Part shown: positions 32,796-42,307 of the stretch, piece after piece
Numbering within the stretch: the first letter of the stretch is position 1
Layout of the letters: each line of letters opens with the position of its first letter
Source of the DNA: Pseudomonas graminis
Lineage (GTDB): Bacteria > Pseudomonadota > Gammaproteobacteria > Pseudomonadales > Pseudomonadaceae
NCBI RefSeq assembly: GCF_001705435.1
Contig: NZ_MDEN01000065.1
Coordinates: 124,001-188,000 of the forward strand
Length of the DNA: 64,000 bases
Reading direction: 5' to 3'
Translations under genes and position numbers: made by a program
The notes under the pieces: generated by a model
The model's database searches: none
What the model was told of the DNA's origin: nothing
What the model saw: the letters and a program-made list of their open reading frames with translations, nothing else

Positions 32796-34571
32796 TCAAT
32801 CCAGCAGGCTGATGGCGGTAGGGGCGTCGGCGCGGGTTTCGGCCAGGGACTCGAATTCGTTGATGGCGTTGATCTCGGTGCCCATCGCAATGTTGGTGAC
32901 GCGCTCGAGAATGATCTCCACCACCACCGGCACGCGGTGCAGCCGCATCAGGCTCGTGGCCTCGGCGAAGGCGGCCTGCAGCTGCGCCGGGTCAAGCACG
33001 CGGATCGCCTTGCAGCCCAGGCCTTCGGCAACCGCAACATGATCGACGCCATAGCCTTCCAGCTCAGGCGCGTTGATGTTGTCGAACGCCAGCTGAACGC
33101 AGTAATTGATGTCGAAGTTGCGCTGGGCCTGACGGATGAGGCCCAGGTAGGAGTTGTTCACCACCACATGGATGTACGGCAGCTTGAACTGCGCACCGAC
33201 GGCCAGTTCTTCGATCATGAACTGAAAGTCGTAGTCCCCTGACAGCGCGACAACCCGGCGGCTCGGGTCAGCCTTGACCACGCCCAGCGCCGCCGGAAGG
33301 GTCCAGCCCAGGGGGCCGGCTTGTCCGCAATTGATCCAGTGACGCGGCTTGTAGACGTGGAGGAATTGCGCGCCGGCAATCTGCGACAGGCCGATGGTGC
33401 TGATGTAGCAGGTGTCCTTGCCGAAGTACTGATTCATCTCCTCGTACACGCGCTGGGGCTTGACCGGGATGTTCTCGTAATGGGTCTTGCGCTGCAGCGT
33501 GCGCTTGCGTTGCTGGCAGCTGGCGAGCCAGTGGCTGCGGTCCTTCAGTTTGCCGGCGGTGTGCCACTCGCGCGCCACTTCTATGAACATCGCCAGCGCT
33601 GCGCCGGCGTCGGAAACGATGCCCAGATCCGGCGTCAGCACGCGGCCGATCTGCGTCGGCTCGATGTCAACGTGGATGAAGGTACGCCCTTCGCTGTACA
33701 CCGAGACGGTGCCGGTGTGGCGGTTGGCCCAGCGGTTGCCGATGCCCAGGACCAGATCGGACGCCAGCAGCGTCGCGTTGCCATAGCGGTGGGAGGTCTG
33801 CAGCCCGACCATGCCGGCCATCTGCGGGTGATCGTCGGGGATCGTGCCCCAGCCCATCAGCGTCGGGATCACCGGAATGCCGGTCAGCTCGGCGAATTCC
33901 ACCAGCGCGTCTGACGCATCGGCGTTGATAATGCCGCCACCGGCGACGATCAGCGGACGCTCCGACGCGTTGAGCATCGCCAGGGCTTTTTCGATCTGCT
34001 TGCGGCTGGCCTGGGGTTTGACCACCGGCAGCGGTTCGTAAGCGTCGATGTCGAATTCGATCTCGGCCATCTGCACGTCGAAGGGCAGGTCGATCAATAC
34101 CGGGCCGGGCCGGCCGCTGCGCATCAACTGGAAGGCTTTCTGGAACACATACGGCACCTGACCGGGTTCCATGACGGTGGTTGCCCATTTGGCCACCGGG
34201 GCTGCGATGCTGGCGATGTCCACGGCCTGGAAGTCTTCCTTGTGCATCCGTGCACGGGGTGCCTGGCCGGTGATGCAGAGAATCGGAATCGAGTCGGCGG
34301 AGGCTGAATAGAGACCGGTGATCATGTCGGTGCCGGCCGGGCCCGACGTACCGATGCACACGCCGATATTGCCGGCGATGGCACGGGTGTAACCCTCGGC
34401 CATGTGCGAAGCGCCTTCGACGTGGCGCGCCAGCACGTGGTCAATGCCGCCGAGTTTCTTGAAGGCGGCGTACAGCGGGTTGATCGCGGCGCCGGGAATT
34501 CCGAAGGCGGTGTCGACGCCTTCGCGACGCATCACCAGAACGGCGGCTTCGATGGCTCTCATGACGGTCAT
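32796..34571 (-). CDS. gcl: glyoxylate carboligase (tartronate-semialdehyde synthase)
   Basis: 591 residues. A ThDP enzyme that joins two glyoxylates, releasing CO2, to give tartronate semialdehyde. ThDP motif 'ALSGDYDFQFMIEELAVG' with the later 'NNSYLGLIRQAQ', and the FAD-type central domain, are present. Residue 51 is Val (ARHVEGASHMAEG), the hallmark that distinguishes Gcl from other ThDP enzymes, which have Glu there. It heads the operon gcl-hyi-glxR, which turns glyoxylate into glycerate, and is divergent from a LysR gene 108 bases away that probably controls it. Confidence 0.96.
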   Translation of the reverse strand: MTVMRAIEAAVLVMRREGVDTAFGIPGAAINPLYAAFKKLGGIDHVLARHVEGASHMAEGYTRAIAGNIGVCIGTSGPAGTDMITGLYSASADSIPILCITGQAPRARMHKEDFQAVDIASIAAPVAKWATTVMEPGQVPYVFQKAFQLMRSGRPGPVLIDLPFDVQMAEIEFDIDAYEPLPVVKPQASRKQIEKALAMLNASERPLIVAGGGIINADASDALVEFAELTGIPVIPTLMGWGTIPDDHPQMAGMVGLQTSHRYGNATLLASDLVLGIGNRWANRHTGTVSVYSEGRTFIHVDIEPTQIGRVLTPDLGIVSDAGAALAMFIEVAREWHTAGKLKDRSHWLASCQQRKRTLQRKTHYENIPVKPQRVYEEMNQYFGKDTCYISTIGLSQIAGAQFLHVYKPRHWINCGQAGPLGWTLPAALGVVKADPSRRVVALSGDYDFQFMIEELAVGAQFKLPYIHVVVNNSYLGLIRQAQRNFDINYCVQLAFDNINAPELEGYGVDHVAVAEGLGCKAIRVLDPAQLQAAFAEATSLMRLHRVPVVVEIILERVTNIAMGTEINAINEFESLAETRADAPTAISLLD

Positions 34572-34679
34572 TTGTTAGTCTCCTGAACTCGATAGTTTTT
34601 GTATGTAAGCAGCCTGATTTGAATCCGATGCTTTGTGAATGGCTGTTTTTATCCGCTCTATCGGTATCTGGAGTATCGA

Positions 34680-35588
34680 ATGGATCGCTACACGGAATTG
34701 CGCAGCTACGTCATGGTGGCCACCCGTGGCAGTTTCGCCGCCGCTGCGCTGGTGGAGGGCGTGACGCCGGTGATCATGGGCCGGCGGCTGAGTGCGCTGG
34801 AGGATCGGCTGGGCGTGAAGCTGATTCATCGCTCGACCCGGGGCCTGACCCTGACCGATGCGGGCGAGTCGTACCTGGAGAACGCCAAGCTGGTGCTCCA
34901 ATCATTCGAGGAACTGGACGCCAGCATCAGCGAGAACGAAAGCAGCGTGCGCGGGCATCTGGTGGTCTCGGCACCGGCAGGGTTTGGCCGCCAGCACGTC
35001 GCGCCCCATGCGCCGGAATTTCAGGCGCGGTTTCCGGATTTGCAGCTGTCCTTCAACCTGACTGACAACGTGGTGGATCTGGTGCGTGAGGGTTATGACA
35101 TGAGCATCCGCATCGGCGAGGTGCTCGACCCCAACTACGTCGCCATCAAGCTGTACGCCAACAAACGCGTGGTCTGTGGCTCACCGGCCTATTTCGCGGA
35201 GCACGGATTCCCCCGGGTGCTTGAGGACCTGGCGCAGCACAATTGCCTGTCGTTCAACCTGCAGGGCGGGCAGCATCGTGGCTGGACCTTCCAGCGCGAG
35301 GGCAGGCCGGTGGCGATCAAGGTCGCGGGCAATCTGTACTGCAACGATGGCGAGCTGTTGTATGACTGGGCCAAGCGCGGGCTGGGCCTGAGCTGGCGCT
35401 CGACGTGGGAGATTCAGAACGCAGTGGAGAGCGGCGCGCTGGTCACCGTGCTGGATGAATTCGCCTTGCCCAGTTACGACATCCAGGGCGTTTACCCGCA
35501 GCAGCATTACCTGCCGGCGAAGGTGCGGTTTTTCATCGCGTTTCTCAAAGAGGTGTACAACCGACCGGGGTATTGGCGGCAGGGGTGA
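34680..35588 (+). CDS. LysR-family regulator, probably of the gcl operon
   Basis: 302 residues from ATG 34680 (TGGAG eight bases upstream). Winged helix-turn-helix in 'MVATRGSFAAAALVEGVTP' and 'RRLSALEDRLGVKLIHRSTRGLTLT' (about 12-62), then an effector domain with 'HLVVSAPAGFGRQHVAPHAPEF'. This is the subgroup that looks like DsdC/CrgA-type LysR proteins. The divergent position to gcl is the usual layout for a LysR protein and its target operon. Confidence 0.88.
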   Translation: MDRYTELRSYVMVATRGSFAAAALVEGVTPVIMGRRLSALEDRLGVKLIHRSTRGLTLTDAGESYLENAKLVLQSFEELDASISENESSVRGHLVVSAPAGFGRQHVAPHAPEFQARFPDLQLSFNLTDNVVDLVREGYDMSIRIGEVLDPNYVAIKLYANKRVVCGSPAYFAEHGFPRVLEDLAQHNCLSFNLQGGQHRGWTFQREGRPVAIKVAGNLYCNDGELLYDWAKRGLGLSWRSTWEIQNAVESGALVTVLDEFALPSYDIQGVYPQQHYLPAKVRFFIAFLKEVYNRPGYWRQG

Positions 35589-35619
35589 GCCGTGATTCCC
35601 TGGGCGCCTCAATCAAACG

Positions 35620-35777
35620 CTTCCCGGCTGAAGCCGGTCCTACACCTCCGCGCCCGACGCGACGATGTGCCGTAACGCACATTCCTGGTGGGCCCGGCTT
35701 CAGCCGGGAAGGGGCCGTAACCGGCGCTAAAGCCAGGTTGAATGCTCAGACGTCTTCCCGGCTGAAGCCGGTCCTGC
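35620..35777. repeat. three REP palindromes
   Basis: REP elements at 35620-35643, 35688-35711 (inverted) and 35754-35777, between the convergent LysR and hydratase genes. The middle copy carries GTGGGCC in place of GTAGGAC. Confidence 0.88.
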
Positions 35778-35795
35778 CATTGGCGACCCAGGAAC

Positions 35796-36560
35796 CTAAA
35801 TCAACTCCACCGACACCACCGGCAGTCCGCGAATCTCGCCCACCGCCAGACCCGGCCCGCGGGTCTTGTACATCCCGGTATAGGAACCGGTCGTGATCAC
35901 CATCTCGGGCGTCACGCTCAGCCCGTTCTGGGTGTGGTGATTGACCAGCCACGGCAGCAAGCGCCGAGGGTCACCGGTCGGATTCGCCCCGTCCCCCGGC
36001 ACGATGTCTTCGTCGCCATAGGTAAAGCTCAGCGCAGGCTCGACGAACGGGAAGCTGGCATCGTAATCAACAAATTCGCCAACAATCAGCGCGCCGTGGT
36101 TGAGCAGGTCGCCCAACGCCAGCAGCGGTTCGATCTTCGGCCAGGCGGCAAAGCGGCTCGACACCACTTCAATGGTCGCGCCCATCGTCTGGATGCTGCC
36201 CAGCACTTCGTCATCCGAATACGCCTCATCGCGAGGGGCGAATTCGCGACCCAGCCGAAAGGCGATCTCCAGTTCCAGAATCGGCGACGGATAGTCGATG
36301 CACTCCACCTGGCTGCCGCTGGCAAAAATACCGTCGTCCGGCAGGAGCGCGCCATTAATAGGCCCGGTCGGCGATTTGGCGCCGACCTTCCAGCCGCCCA
36401 CTGAGGTCTCGCGCAGGCGCAGAATCTCGCGTTGCAGCGCGTAGGCACTGGCCGCATCGGCGGGCACGTACTCCGGGCGGATGTCGGTGATTTTCTGACC
36501 GACGCCCATGGCGTCGACGATCAATTGGGCAATGTTCGCTGGGTGAGACGATGGATTCAC
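35796..36560 (-). CDS. 2-keto-4-pentenoate hydratase-like protein
   Basis: 254 residues of the FAH/MhpD family. Members hydrate 2-hydroxypenta-2,4-dienoate or decarboxylate 4-oxalocrotonate in aromatic meta-cleavage. Metal-binding and catalytic stretches 'GWKVGAKSPTG', 'LELEIAFRLGREF' and 'GSYTGMYKTRGPGLAVGEI' are visible. No meta-cleavage dioxygenase is nearby, so the substrate is uncertain. It stands alone, 140 bases from a LysR gene in the same direction. Confidence 0.8.
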   Translation of the reverse strand: MNPSSHPANIAQLIVDAMGVGQKITDIRPEYVPADAASAYALQREILRLRETSVGGWKVGAKSPTGPINGALLPDDGIFASGSQVECIDYPSPILELEIAFRLGREFAPRDEAYSDDEVLGSIQTMGATIEVVSSRFAAWPKIEPLLALGDLLNHGALIVGEFVDYDASFPFVEPALSFTYGDEDIVPGDGANPTGDPRRLLPWLVNHHTQNGLSVTPEMVITTGSYTGMYKTRGPGLAVGEIRGLPVVSVELI

Positions 36561-36699
36561 GCGGATCTTCCTTCAGACAATTGATGGAAAGCGCCCCGAT
36601 TCCGTTGCCGGTCAGGCGAGGGACGGCGGAGCCAGCGTGACTACTCTAACCCTATTTCGGCCGGTGGGCCGAGGCTGGGCTGCGGACCCGTGCCCGCAC

Positions 36700-37611
36700 T
36701 CAAACTCGCCCGGCGCTGTACGCCAGGTCCGCGCGCAGACGCTGAACGCAGAAATCAACGAACGAGCGCACTTTGGATGAGCCTCTTCGGCCTTCGACGT
36801 AGACCACGTAAACCGGCATCGGCGTGACCTCGAAGTCTTCGAGCACGGCGCGCAACGTGCCCGCCTGCAGGTGTCGGCGAATCTGGTAGGACGGCACCTG
36901 GGTCAGGCCCCAGCCATCAAGGGCGGCATGAGTGGACGCCGTGAACGAGGTCATTGCCAACCGCGATTGCACCTTCACGTCCTGGTGCTGGCCGTCGATG
37001 CGGAAGGTCCACGCGGGGCTGCGGCCGGTAATCATCACGGAAACGGTTTCGCGCTCGATGAGCTCGTGGGGATGCCGGGGAGTGCCATGGGCCTTGAGGT
37101 AAGCGGGGGAGGCGCAGACCATGCGCCGGACGCTGCCGACCTGAATGGCGGTCATCGACGAATCGGGCAATTCGCCGATGCGCACCGAGACGTCGATGCC
37201 TTCTTCCAGCTGCCCGGCGATTCGGTCCATTAACAGGCCGCGGATCTGCACCTGGGGATGCTGGTTCAGGTACTCGGTCATGACCGGCGTGACGTGCAGG
37301 TCGCCGAACACTTGCGGCGCGGTAACGGTCAGCAACCCACGCGGCGTCCCATGGATGCCGGCGGCGGCGCTCTCGGCCTCCTGCAGATCGGCCAGCAAGC
37401 GCCGGCAGTCGTCGGCGAAACGCACGCCGGCTTCGGTCAGGCGCAGCTGCCGGGTGGTGCGCACGATCAGCAAGGTGCCGAGCCGTGCTTCCAGCTGCGC
37501 GACGGCCCGGGTGACGGTGGCCGTGGACACGTTCAGGTTGCGCGACACCGCCGCGAAGCTGGGGCCTTCGGCAACGGCGGCGAAAAGGGTCATTTCCTGA
37601 ATGCGGTCCAC
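36700..37611 (-). CDS. LysR-family transcriptional regulator
   Basis: 303 residues from a GTG at 37611 (reading VDRIQEM, the usual LysR start); a TTG 7 codons earlier is possible. Helix-turn-helix 'GPSFAAVSRNLNVSTATVTRAVAQLEARLG' (split, about 16-45), effector domain with 'GLLTVTAPQVFGDLHVTPVM'. It is divergent from the DMT-type transporter gene 222 bases away and may control it. Effector unknown. Confidence 0.85.
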   Translation of the reverse strand: MDRIQEMTLFAAVAEGPSFAAVSRNLNVSTATVTRAVAQLEARLGTLLIVRTTRQLRLTEAGVRFADDCRRLLADLQEAESAAAGIHGTPRGLLTVTAPQVFGDLHVTPVMTEYLNQHPQVQIRGLLMDRIAGQLEEGIDVSVRIGELPDSSMTAIQVGSVRRMVCASPAYLKAHGTPRHPHELIERETVSVMITGRSPAWTFRIDGQHQDVKVQSRLAMTSFTASTHAALDGWGLTQVPSYQIRRHLQAGTLRAVLEDFEVTPMPVYVVYVEGRRGSSKVRSFVDFCVQRLRADLAYSAGRV

Positions 37612-37833
37612 TGAGCGTCCGTTCCGAGTCAACGAGAGCGGCAGTCTGCGGCAAATCCGGGCAAGCGGAAAGGCCTGATCCAGACGGTCAGAAAAACACC
37701 CGGGCGGTCATGTTTGCTTGGTGCTCCGGCGACGCCTTCTATATTCTTGCTGACGCTGGACGCCTCGAACGAAAGCCGGCGCTCGACTCGGCAGGGGACA
37801 GACCCGCATTCACGCACGGCCAAAGGAACGCAG

Positions 37834-38721
37834 ATGAGCACCACCAGCACGCCGCTCTCCGGCGTCAATCAGCCATTGAAGGGCATCGCACTGATTCTGT
37901 TTGCGACCTTTCTGTTTTCCAGTCATGACACGCTGTCCAAATACCTCTCCGGCATCTACCCGATCATGATGGTGGTCTGGGTGCGCTATGTGGTGCACAC
38001 CGGGCTGATGGCGTGCATTTTCATGCCCTCGGCGGGCCTGCGTGTGCTGCGCACCAAGCGCCCGGGGCTGCAGGCGTTGCGCGCGGTGTGCCTGCTGGGC
38101 ACAAGCTTGTTGTTCACCAGTGGGCTGATGTTCATCCCGATCGCCGAAGCGACGGCGGTCAACTTTCTCGCGCCGCTGCTGGTCACGGCCTTGTCGGTGC
38201 CGCTGCTCAAAGAGACGGTCAGTCGCGGTCAATGGATCGCGGTGCTGGTGGGTTTCAGCGGGGTACTGGTGATCGTGCACCCCGGCGGCGAGCTGTTTCG
38301 GCCGGCGGTGTTACTGCCGCTGGGCTCGGCGTTCTGCTTCGCCTGCTACCAGTTGCTGACCCGTCTGGTCGCGGCCCACGACAGCCCGACCACCAGTAAC
38401 TTCTTCGCCGGTCTGTTCAACAGCCTGTTGATGAGCGCCATCGTGCCGTTCTTCTGGCAGTCACCGGAGTGGAAGCACATTCCGTTCATGCTGGCGCTGG
38501 GCACCTGCGGCATGGTCGCGCACCTGATGCTGACCCAGGCCTTCCGCTTCGCTGCACCGGCCATGCTGGCGCCGTTCGGGTACTGTCAGATCGTCTTCGC
38601 CGGCTTGTGGGGCTACATCGTGTTCAACCATTCGCCATCCCTTGTCGCCCAGGCCGGCATCGCGATCATCTGCCTCAGCGGCCTGGCGGCGGCGTGGCAG
38701 CAGCGCAAGAAGGGCGGTTGA
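37834..38721 (+). CDS. DMT-superfamily (EamA) transporter
   Basis: 295 residues from ATG 37834 with AAAGGAA upstream. Ten membrane helices in two EamA repeats; 'FATFLFSSHDTLSKYLSG' opens the first and 'PLGSAFCFACYQLLTRLVA' the second. The family exports amino acids, drugs or metabolites across the inner membrane. Divergent LysR upstream. Specific substrate unknown. Confidence 0.88.
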   Translation: MSTTSTPLSGVNQPLKGIALILFATFLFSSHDTLSKYLSGIYPIMMVVWVRYVVHTGLMACIFMPSAGLRVLRTKRPGLQALRAVCLLGTSLLFTSGLMFIPIAEATAVNFLAPLLVTALSVPLLKETVSRGQWIAVLVGFSGVLVIVHPGGELFRPAVLLPLGSAFCFACYQLLTRLVAAHDSPTTSNFFAGLFNSLLMSAIVPFFWQSPEWKHIPFMLALGTCGMVAHLMLTQAFRFAAPAMLAPFGYCQIVFAGLWGYIVFNHSPSLVAQAGIAIICLSGLAAAWQQRKKGG

Positions 38722-38732
38722 TGACGGCGGGT

Positions 38733-40079
38733 TCATGACCTGCGCGGCGCCATGAAATACATCCAGATCAACGCAATGAAGTACATCACCGGGATCAGGG
38801 TGAACAGCACGCTGTAGTTATTGTGCGTCGCGGTGAGGACCGCGCCGACGATCTGCGTCATGAACATGCCGCCGATGGCCGCGCACATGCCGCCGAAGCC
38901 GAACACCGTGCTGATCATGTGCCGGGGCGTGTAATCCATGACCAGGCTCCAGATGTTCGCCGTCCAGGCCTGATGCGCACCCACCGCCAGGGCGATAGCC
39001 GTGACGGCCACCCACAGACCGCTGGCGTTGGCGGCGAACACAACGCCAATGATCGTCAGCGCGAACACCAGCATCGACAGAAAGCGTGCGGTCATCGGCC
39101 GCATGCCCCGGCCGATCAGCCACGAAGACAGGATCCCGCCCCCGACACTGCCGAAGTCGGCGGTCAGCCAGATCAGCATCAGCGGGATGCCCATCTGCGT
39201 CACGCTGATGCCGAGGTTGTATTGCTGATTCAGAAACGGCGGCAGCCAGTACAGGTAAAACCAGAACACCGGCGCGGTGAGGGCGTAGGCGAGGGCAAAG
39301 GCCCAGGTGCCGCGCATTTTCAGGATGCGCGAGAGCGGTACCTTTTCCCCTTCAGGCCCCGTTTCAGGGTCGGCATCGCTGTCGATGTAGGCGCGCTCAC
39401 TGGCACGTACCGTCGGATGGTCGTGGGGATTGAAATACGTCAGCCGCCAGGTGATGACCCAGACCAGCCCCAGCGAGCCCATGCAGATAAACGCCGCCTG
39501 CCAGCCCCACACGGTCAGGATCAGCGGCAACAAGGCAGGCGTGACCATCGCGCCGACGTTGGTGCCGGCGTTGAAAATGCCGGTGGCCACGGCGCGTTCT
39601 CCGGCCGGGAACCACACCCGGGTGACCTTGACGCAGGCCGGGTAATTGGCGGCTTCGGTCAGACCCAGAATAAACCGGCAGACCATGAAGCCCGCCGCTG
39701 ATGTCGCCAGACCGTGGGCGCCCGTGGCGAGACTCCACAGCAGCACCGCTAGGAAGAACGCGCGCTTGACGCCGACCCGATCGATGAAACGCCCCTGCAG
39801 CAGAAAACCGATGGCGTAACCGACCTGAAACCAGAAGTTGATGTTGGCGTAATCCATCGCCGTCCAGCTCATCTGCTCCGCCAGAATCGGCTGCATGACG
39901 CCCAGTGCCGCGCGGTCGATGTAGTTCAGGGTGGTGGCGAAGAACACCAGTGCCAGCATGCCCCAACGGGTTTTGCCGACGGCCAGGGCGCCGCGAATCT
40001 TGTCGTTCATGCCGGCATGGGGCGGCGCAGGGCGGGAGGCGACCGGGGCAGGCGAAGCAGAAGGGGAACGCATAAGCAT
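38733..40079 (-). CDS. MFS transporter, anion:cation symporter (ACS) type
   Basis: 448 residues from ATG 40079; ATGs at 40073 and 40010 (MNDKIRGAL) are also possible, the last giving the family's usual N-terminus. Twelve helices. 'FFATTLNYIDRAALGVMQPIL' and 'RFILGLTEAANYPACVKVTRVWFPAGERA' (split at about 145) are the ACS signature shared by hexuronate, glucarate, phthalate and shikimate-type permeases. It is divergent from quiC across a TetR-like operator, so quinate/shikimate or a related acid is the likely cargo. Confidence 0.88.
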   Translation of the reverse strand: MLMRSPSASPAPVASRPAPPHAGMNDKIRGALAVGKTRWGMLALVFFATTLNYIDRAALGVMQPILAEQMSWTAMDYANINFWFQVGYAIGFLLQGRFIDRVGVKRAFFLAVLLWSLATGAHGLATSAAGFMVCRFILGLTEAANYPACVKVTRVWFPAGERAVATGIFNAGTNVGAMVTPALLPLILTVWGWQAAFICMGSLGLVWVITWRLTYFNPHDHPTVRASERAYIDSDADPETGPEGEKVPLSRILKMRGTWAFALAYALTAPVFWFYLYWLPPFLNQQYNLGISVTQMGIPLMLIWLTADFGSVGGGILSSWLIGRGMRPMTARFLSMLVFALTIIGVVFAANASGLWVAVTAIALAVGAHQAWTANIWSLVMDYTPRHMISTVFGFGGMCAAIGGMFMTQIVGAVLTATHNNYSVLFTLIPVMYFIALIWMYFMAPRRS

Positions 40080-40152
40080 CAAGCCTGTTTTGAAATTGTT
40101 ATGGTGGTGTCCGCGCGGCCAGGGCAGTGGCCCTGCAAAGCGTCATACAACT

Positions 40153-40164
40153 AACCGTATGGTT
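40153..40164. promoter_or_regulatory. candidate TetR operator between the MFS gene and quiC
   Basis: AACC-GTAT-GGTT, extended by CT and CA flanks, lies in the 196-base divergent promoter region. The TetR gene after quiC is the natural candidate to bind it. Confidence 0.4.
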
Positions 40165-40275
40165 CATTTCATTTGATGCCATGTCCAACGGCGCGAATAA
40201 TCCCACGAACGCCCGCCAGGTTCGAGCCTCATCGACGCCAGGTGGCCATGTGATTATTCAGGAGATTCCCCCCGC

Positions 40276-42219
40276 ATGCAGCGCTCGATCGCCACTGTTT
40301 CCTTGAGCGGCACCCTGCCGGAAAAGCTCGAAGCCATTGCTGCAGCAGGTTTCGATGGCGTAGAAATCTTTGAAAACGACTTGCTCAATCACAACGGCAG
40401 CCCGCGTCAGGTGCGGCAGCTGTGCGCGGATCTGGGCATCGCTATCACCCTGTTTCAACCGTTCAGTGACTTCGAAGGCTGTCGCCGCGAGCACCTGCAG
40501 CGCAACCTCGACCGCGCCGAACGCAAATTCGACCTGATGCAGGCACTCGGCACTGACCTGATGCTGGTCTGCAGCAACACCGCCAGCGACTCACTGGGCG
40601 AGCGAAACGTACTGCTCGATGACCTTGGGTCGATCGCCGAGCGCGCAGGTGCGCGTCAGCTGCGGGTGGGCTATGAGGGCCTGGCATGGGGACGTCACGT
40701 AAACACCTGGCAGCAGGTCTGGGATCTGGTCCGGCAGGTCGACCATCCGGCCCTCGGCGTGCTGCTCGACAGTTTCCACACGCTGTCGCTCAAGGGGGAT
40801 CCGAGCGGGATTGCGCAGATTCCCGGCAACAAGATCTTCTTCGTGCAAATGGCCGACGCGCCGCTGCTGAACATGGGCGTGCTGGAGTGGAGTCGGCATT
40901 TCCGGTGTTTCCCGGGGCAGGGCGAATTCGATTGCGCGGGTTTCCTCGCGGCGGTCCTGCGCAGCGGTTACACCGGCCCGCTGTCGCTGGAGATTTTCAA
41001 TGACGTGTTTCGCGCCGCACCCACTCGGGCCAACGCCGCCGATGGCCTGCGTTCGTTGCTGCACCTGGAGGAGCAAACCCGCGCGCTGCTGGACCAGCAG
41101 TCTCAACCCGCTGCACCGTCATTGTTGTTCCATCCGCCGGCGCCCAGCGCCTGCAACGGCGTGGCGCTCATCGAGTTCGCCGTGGACGATGCCCAGGGTG
41201 CACGGCTGGGCAGCTGGCTGCATGGCCTGGGGTTCGGCACCTTGGGTCAGCACCGCAGCAAAGCCGTGACCCTGCTGGGGCAGGGCGATATCAAGATACT
41301 GTTGAACGCCGAGCGCTTCTCCTCACCTCCGATGCCTTCCGCTGCGGCTTCTTTCGCTGCCCCTTCTTTCATGAACTCCGCCCTCGAAACTCCCGCCCCG
41401 TCGCTGCGCGCCATGGCGTTGCGGGTGAACGACAGCGCTGCTGCGCTGGAGCGGGCGAGTCAGCTCAATGCCGAAACCCATCGCGGCCCGGTGGGCCCTG
41501 ATGCTCGAGCGGTCCCGGCAGTGCGCGCGCCGGACGGCAGCCTGATGTATCTGATCGAGGCCGCCGCACCGGGGCAATCGAGCTGGGACAGCGACTTCAC
41601 CCTGAGCCCGCCACCCTTCACGCCAAGCGGTTTGCAGCGCATCGATCACGTTGCCATGGCCTTGCCTGCCGACAGGCTCGACAGCGCGGTGCTGTTCTAC
41701 AAAGCCGTGCTGGATTTCGAGGCCGATGCCGATGCGCTGCTGCCCGACCCTTACGGGCTGGTGAAAACCCGGGCGCTGCGCAGCCGTTGCGGCACCGTGC
41801 GCCTGTCGCTGAACACCCCGGATCATGGCGACACGGCCATCGCCCGCGGGTTGGCGAGCCACGGCGGCGCAGGCGTTGATCACGTCGCCTTTGCCTGCGA
41901 CGACATCTTTGTCCAGGTCGCCCGCGCCGAAGCGGCAGGCGTGCAGTGGCTGGATATTCCCCAGAACTACTACGACGACTTGGGAGCGCGCTTCGGTTTC
42001 GACGACGGGTTCCTCGACAAACTGGCGCAGCACCACGTGCTGTATGACCGTGACGCCCACGGTGGCGAGCTGTTTCACGCCTACACCCAAGCGTTCGACG
42101 AGCGTTTTTTCTTTGAAATCCTCCAGCGCAGCAACGGCTATGCGGGTAATGGCGAGGCGAACGCCGCGGTACGCCTGGCGGCGATGGCCCGGGCCCGCAG
42201 CGGCTCGGGACGGGCGTGA
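40276..42219 (+). CDS. quiC: 3-dehydroshikimate dehydratase, fused two-domain type
   Basis: 647 residues; AGGAG upstream. Residues about 1-275 form an AP-endonuclease-2-type TIM barrel that turns 3-dehydroshikimate into protocatechuate, with metal ligands in 'RVGYEGLAWGRHVN', 'GVLLDSFHTLSLKG', 'FFVQMADAP' and 'LSLEIFND'. Residues about 295-630 are a 4-hydroxyphenylpyruvate-dioxygenase-like VOC domain with 'IDHVAMALP', 'VDHVAFACDDI' and 'GGELFHAYTQAF' carrying the His-His-Glu metal set. This fusion is the known Pseudomonas QuiC form. It feeds quinate/shikimate into the beta-ketoadipate route. Confidence 0.93.
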   Translation: MQRSIATVSLSGTLPEKLEAIAAAGFDGVEIFENDLLNHNGSPRQVRQLCADLGIAITLFQPFSDFEGCRREHLQRNLDRAERKFDLMQALGTDLMLVCSNTASDSLGERNVLLDDLGSIAERAGARQLRVGYEGLAWGRHVNTWQQVWDLVRQVDHPALGVLLDSFHTLSLKGDPSGIAQIPGNKIFFVQMADAPLLNMGVLEWSRHFRCFPGQGEFDCAGFLAAVLRSGYTGPLSLEIFNDVFRAAPTRANAADGLRSLLHLEEQTRALLDQQSQPAAPSLLFHPPAPSACNGVALIEFAVDDAQGARLGSWLHGLGFGTLGQHRSKAVTLLGQGDIKILLNAERFSSPPMPSAAASFAAPSFMNSALETPAPSLRAMALRVNDSAAALERASQLNAETHRGPVGPDARAVPAVRAPDGSLMYLIEAAAPGQSSWDSDFTLSPPPFTPSGLQRIDHVAMALPADRLDSAVLFYKAVLDFEADADALLPDPYGLVKTRALRSRCGTVRLSLNTPDHGDTAIARGLASHGGAGVDHVAFACDDIFVQVARAEAAGVQWLDIPQNYYDDLGARFGFDDGFLDKLAQHHVLYDRDAHGGELFHAYTQAFDERFFFEILQRSNGYAGNGEANAAVRLAAMARARSGSGRA

Positions 42220-42307
42220 TCGCCCATGGCGCCTGGTGACGAGCCGCTTCCGTAACGCACCGGTGCGGCCCATAATCCCGCGATTCCACCGTGGTCGTGA
42301 GCCCCGC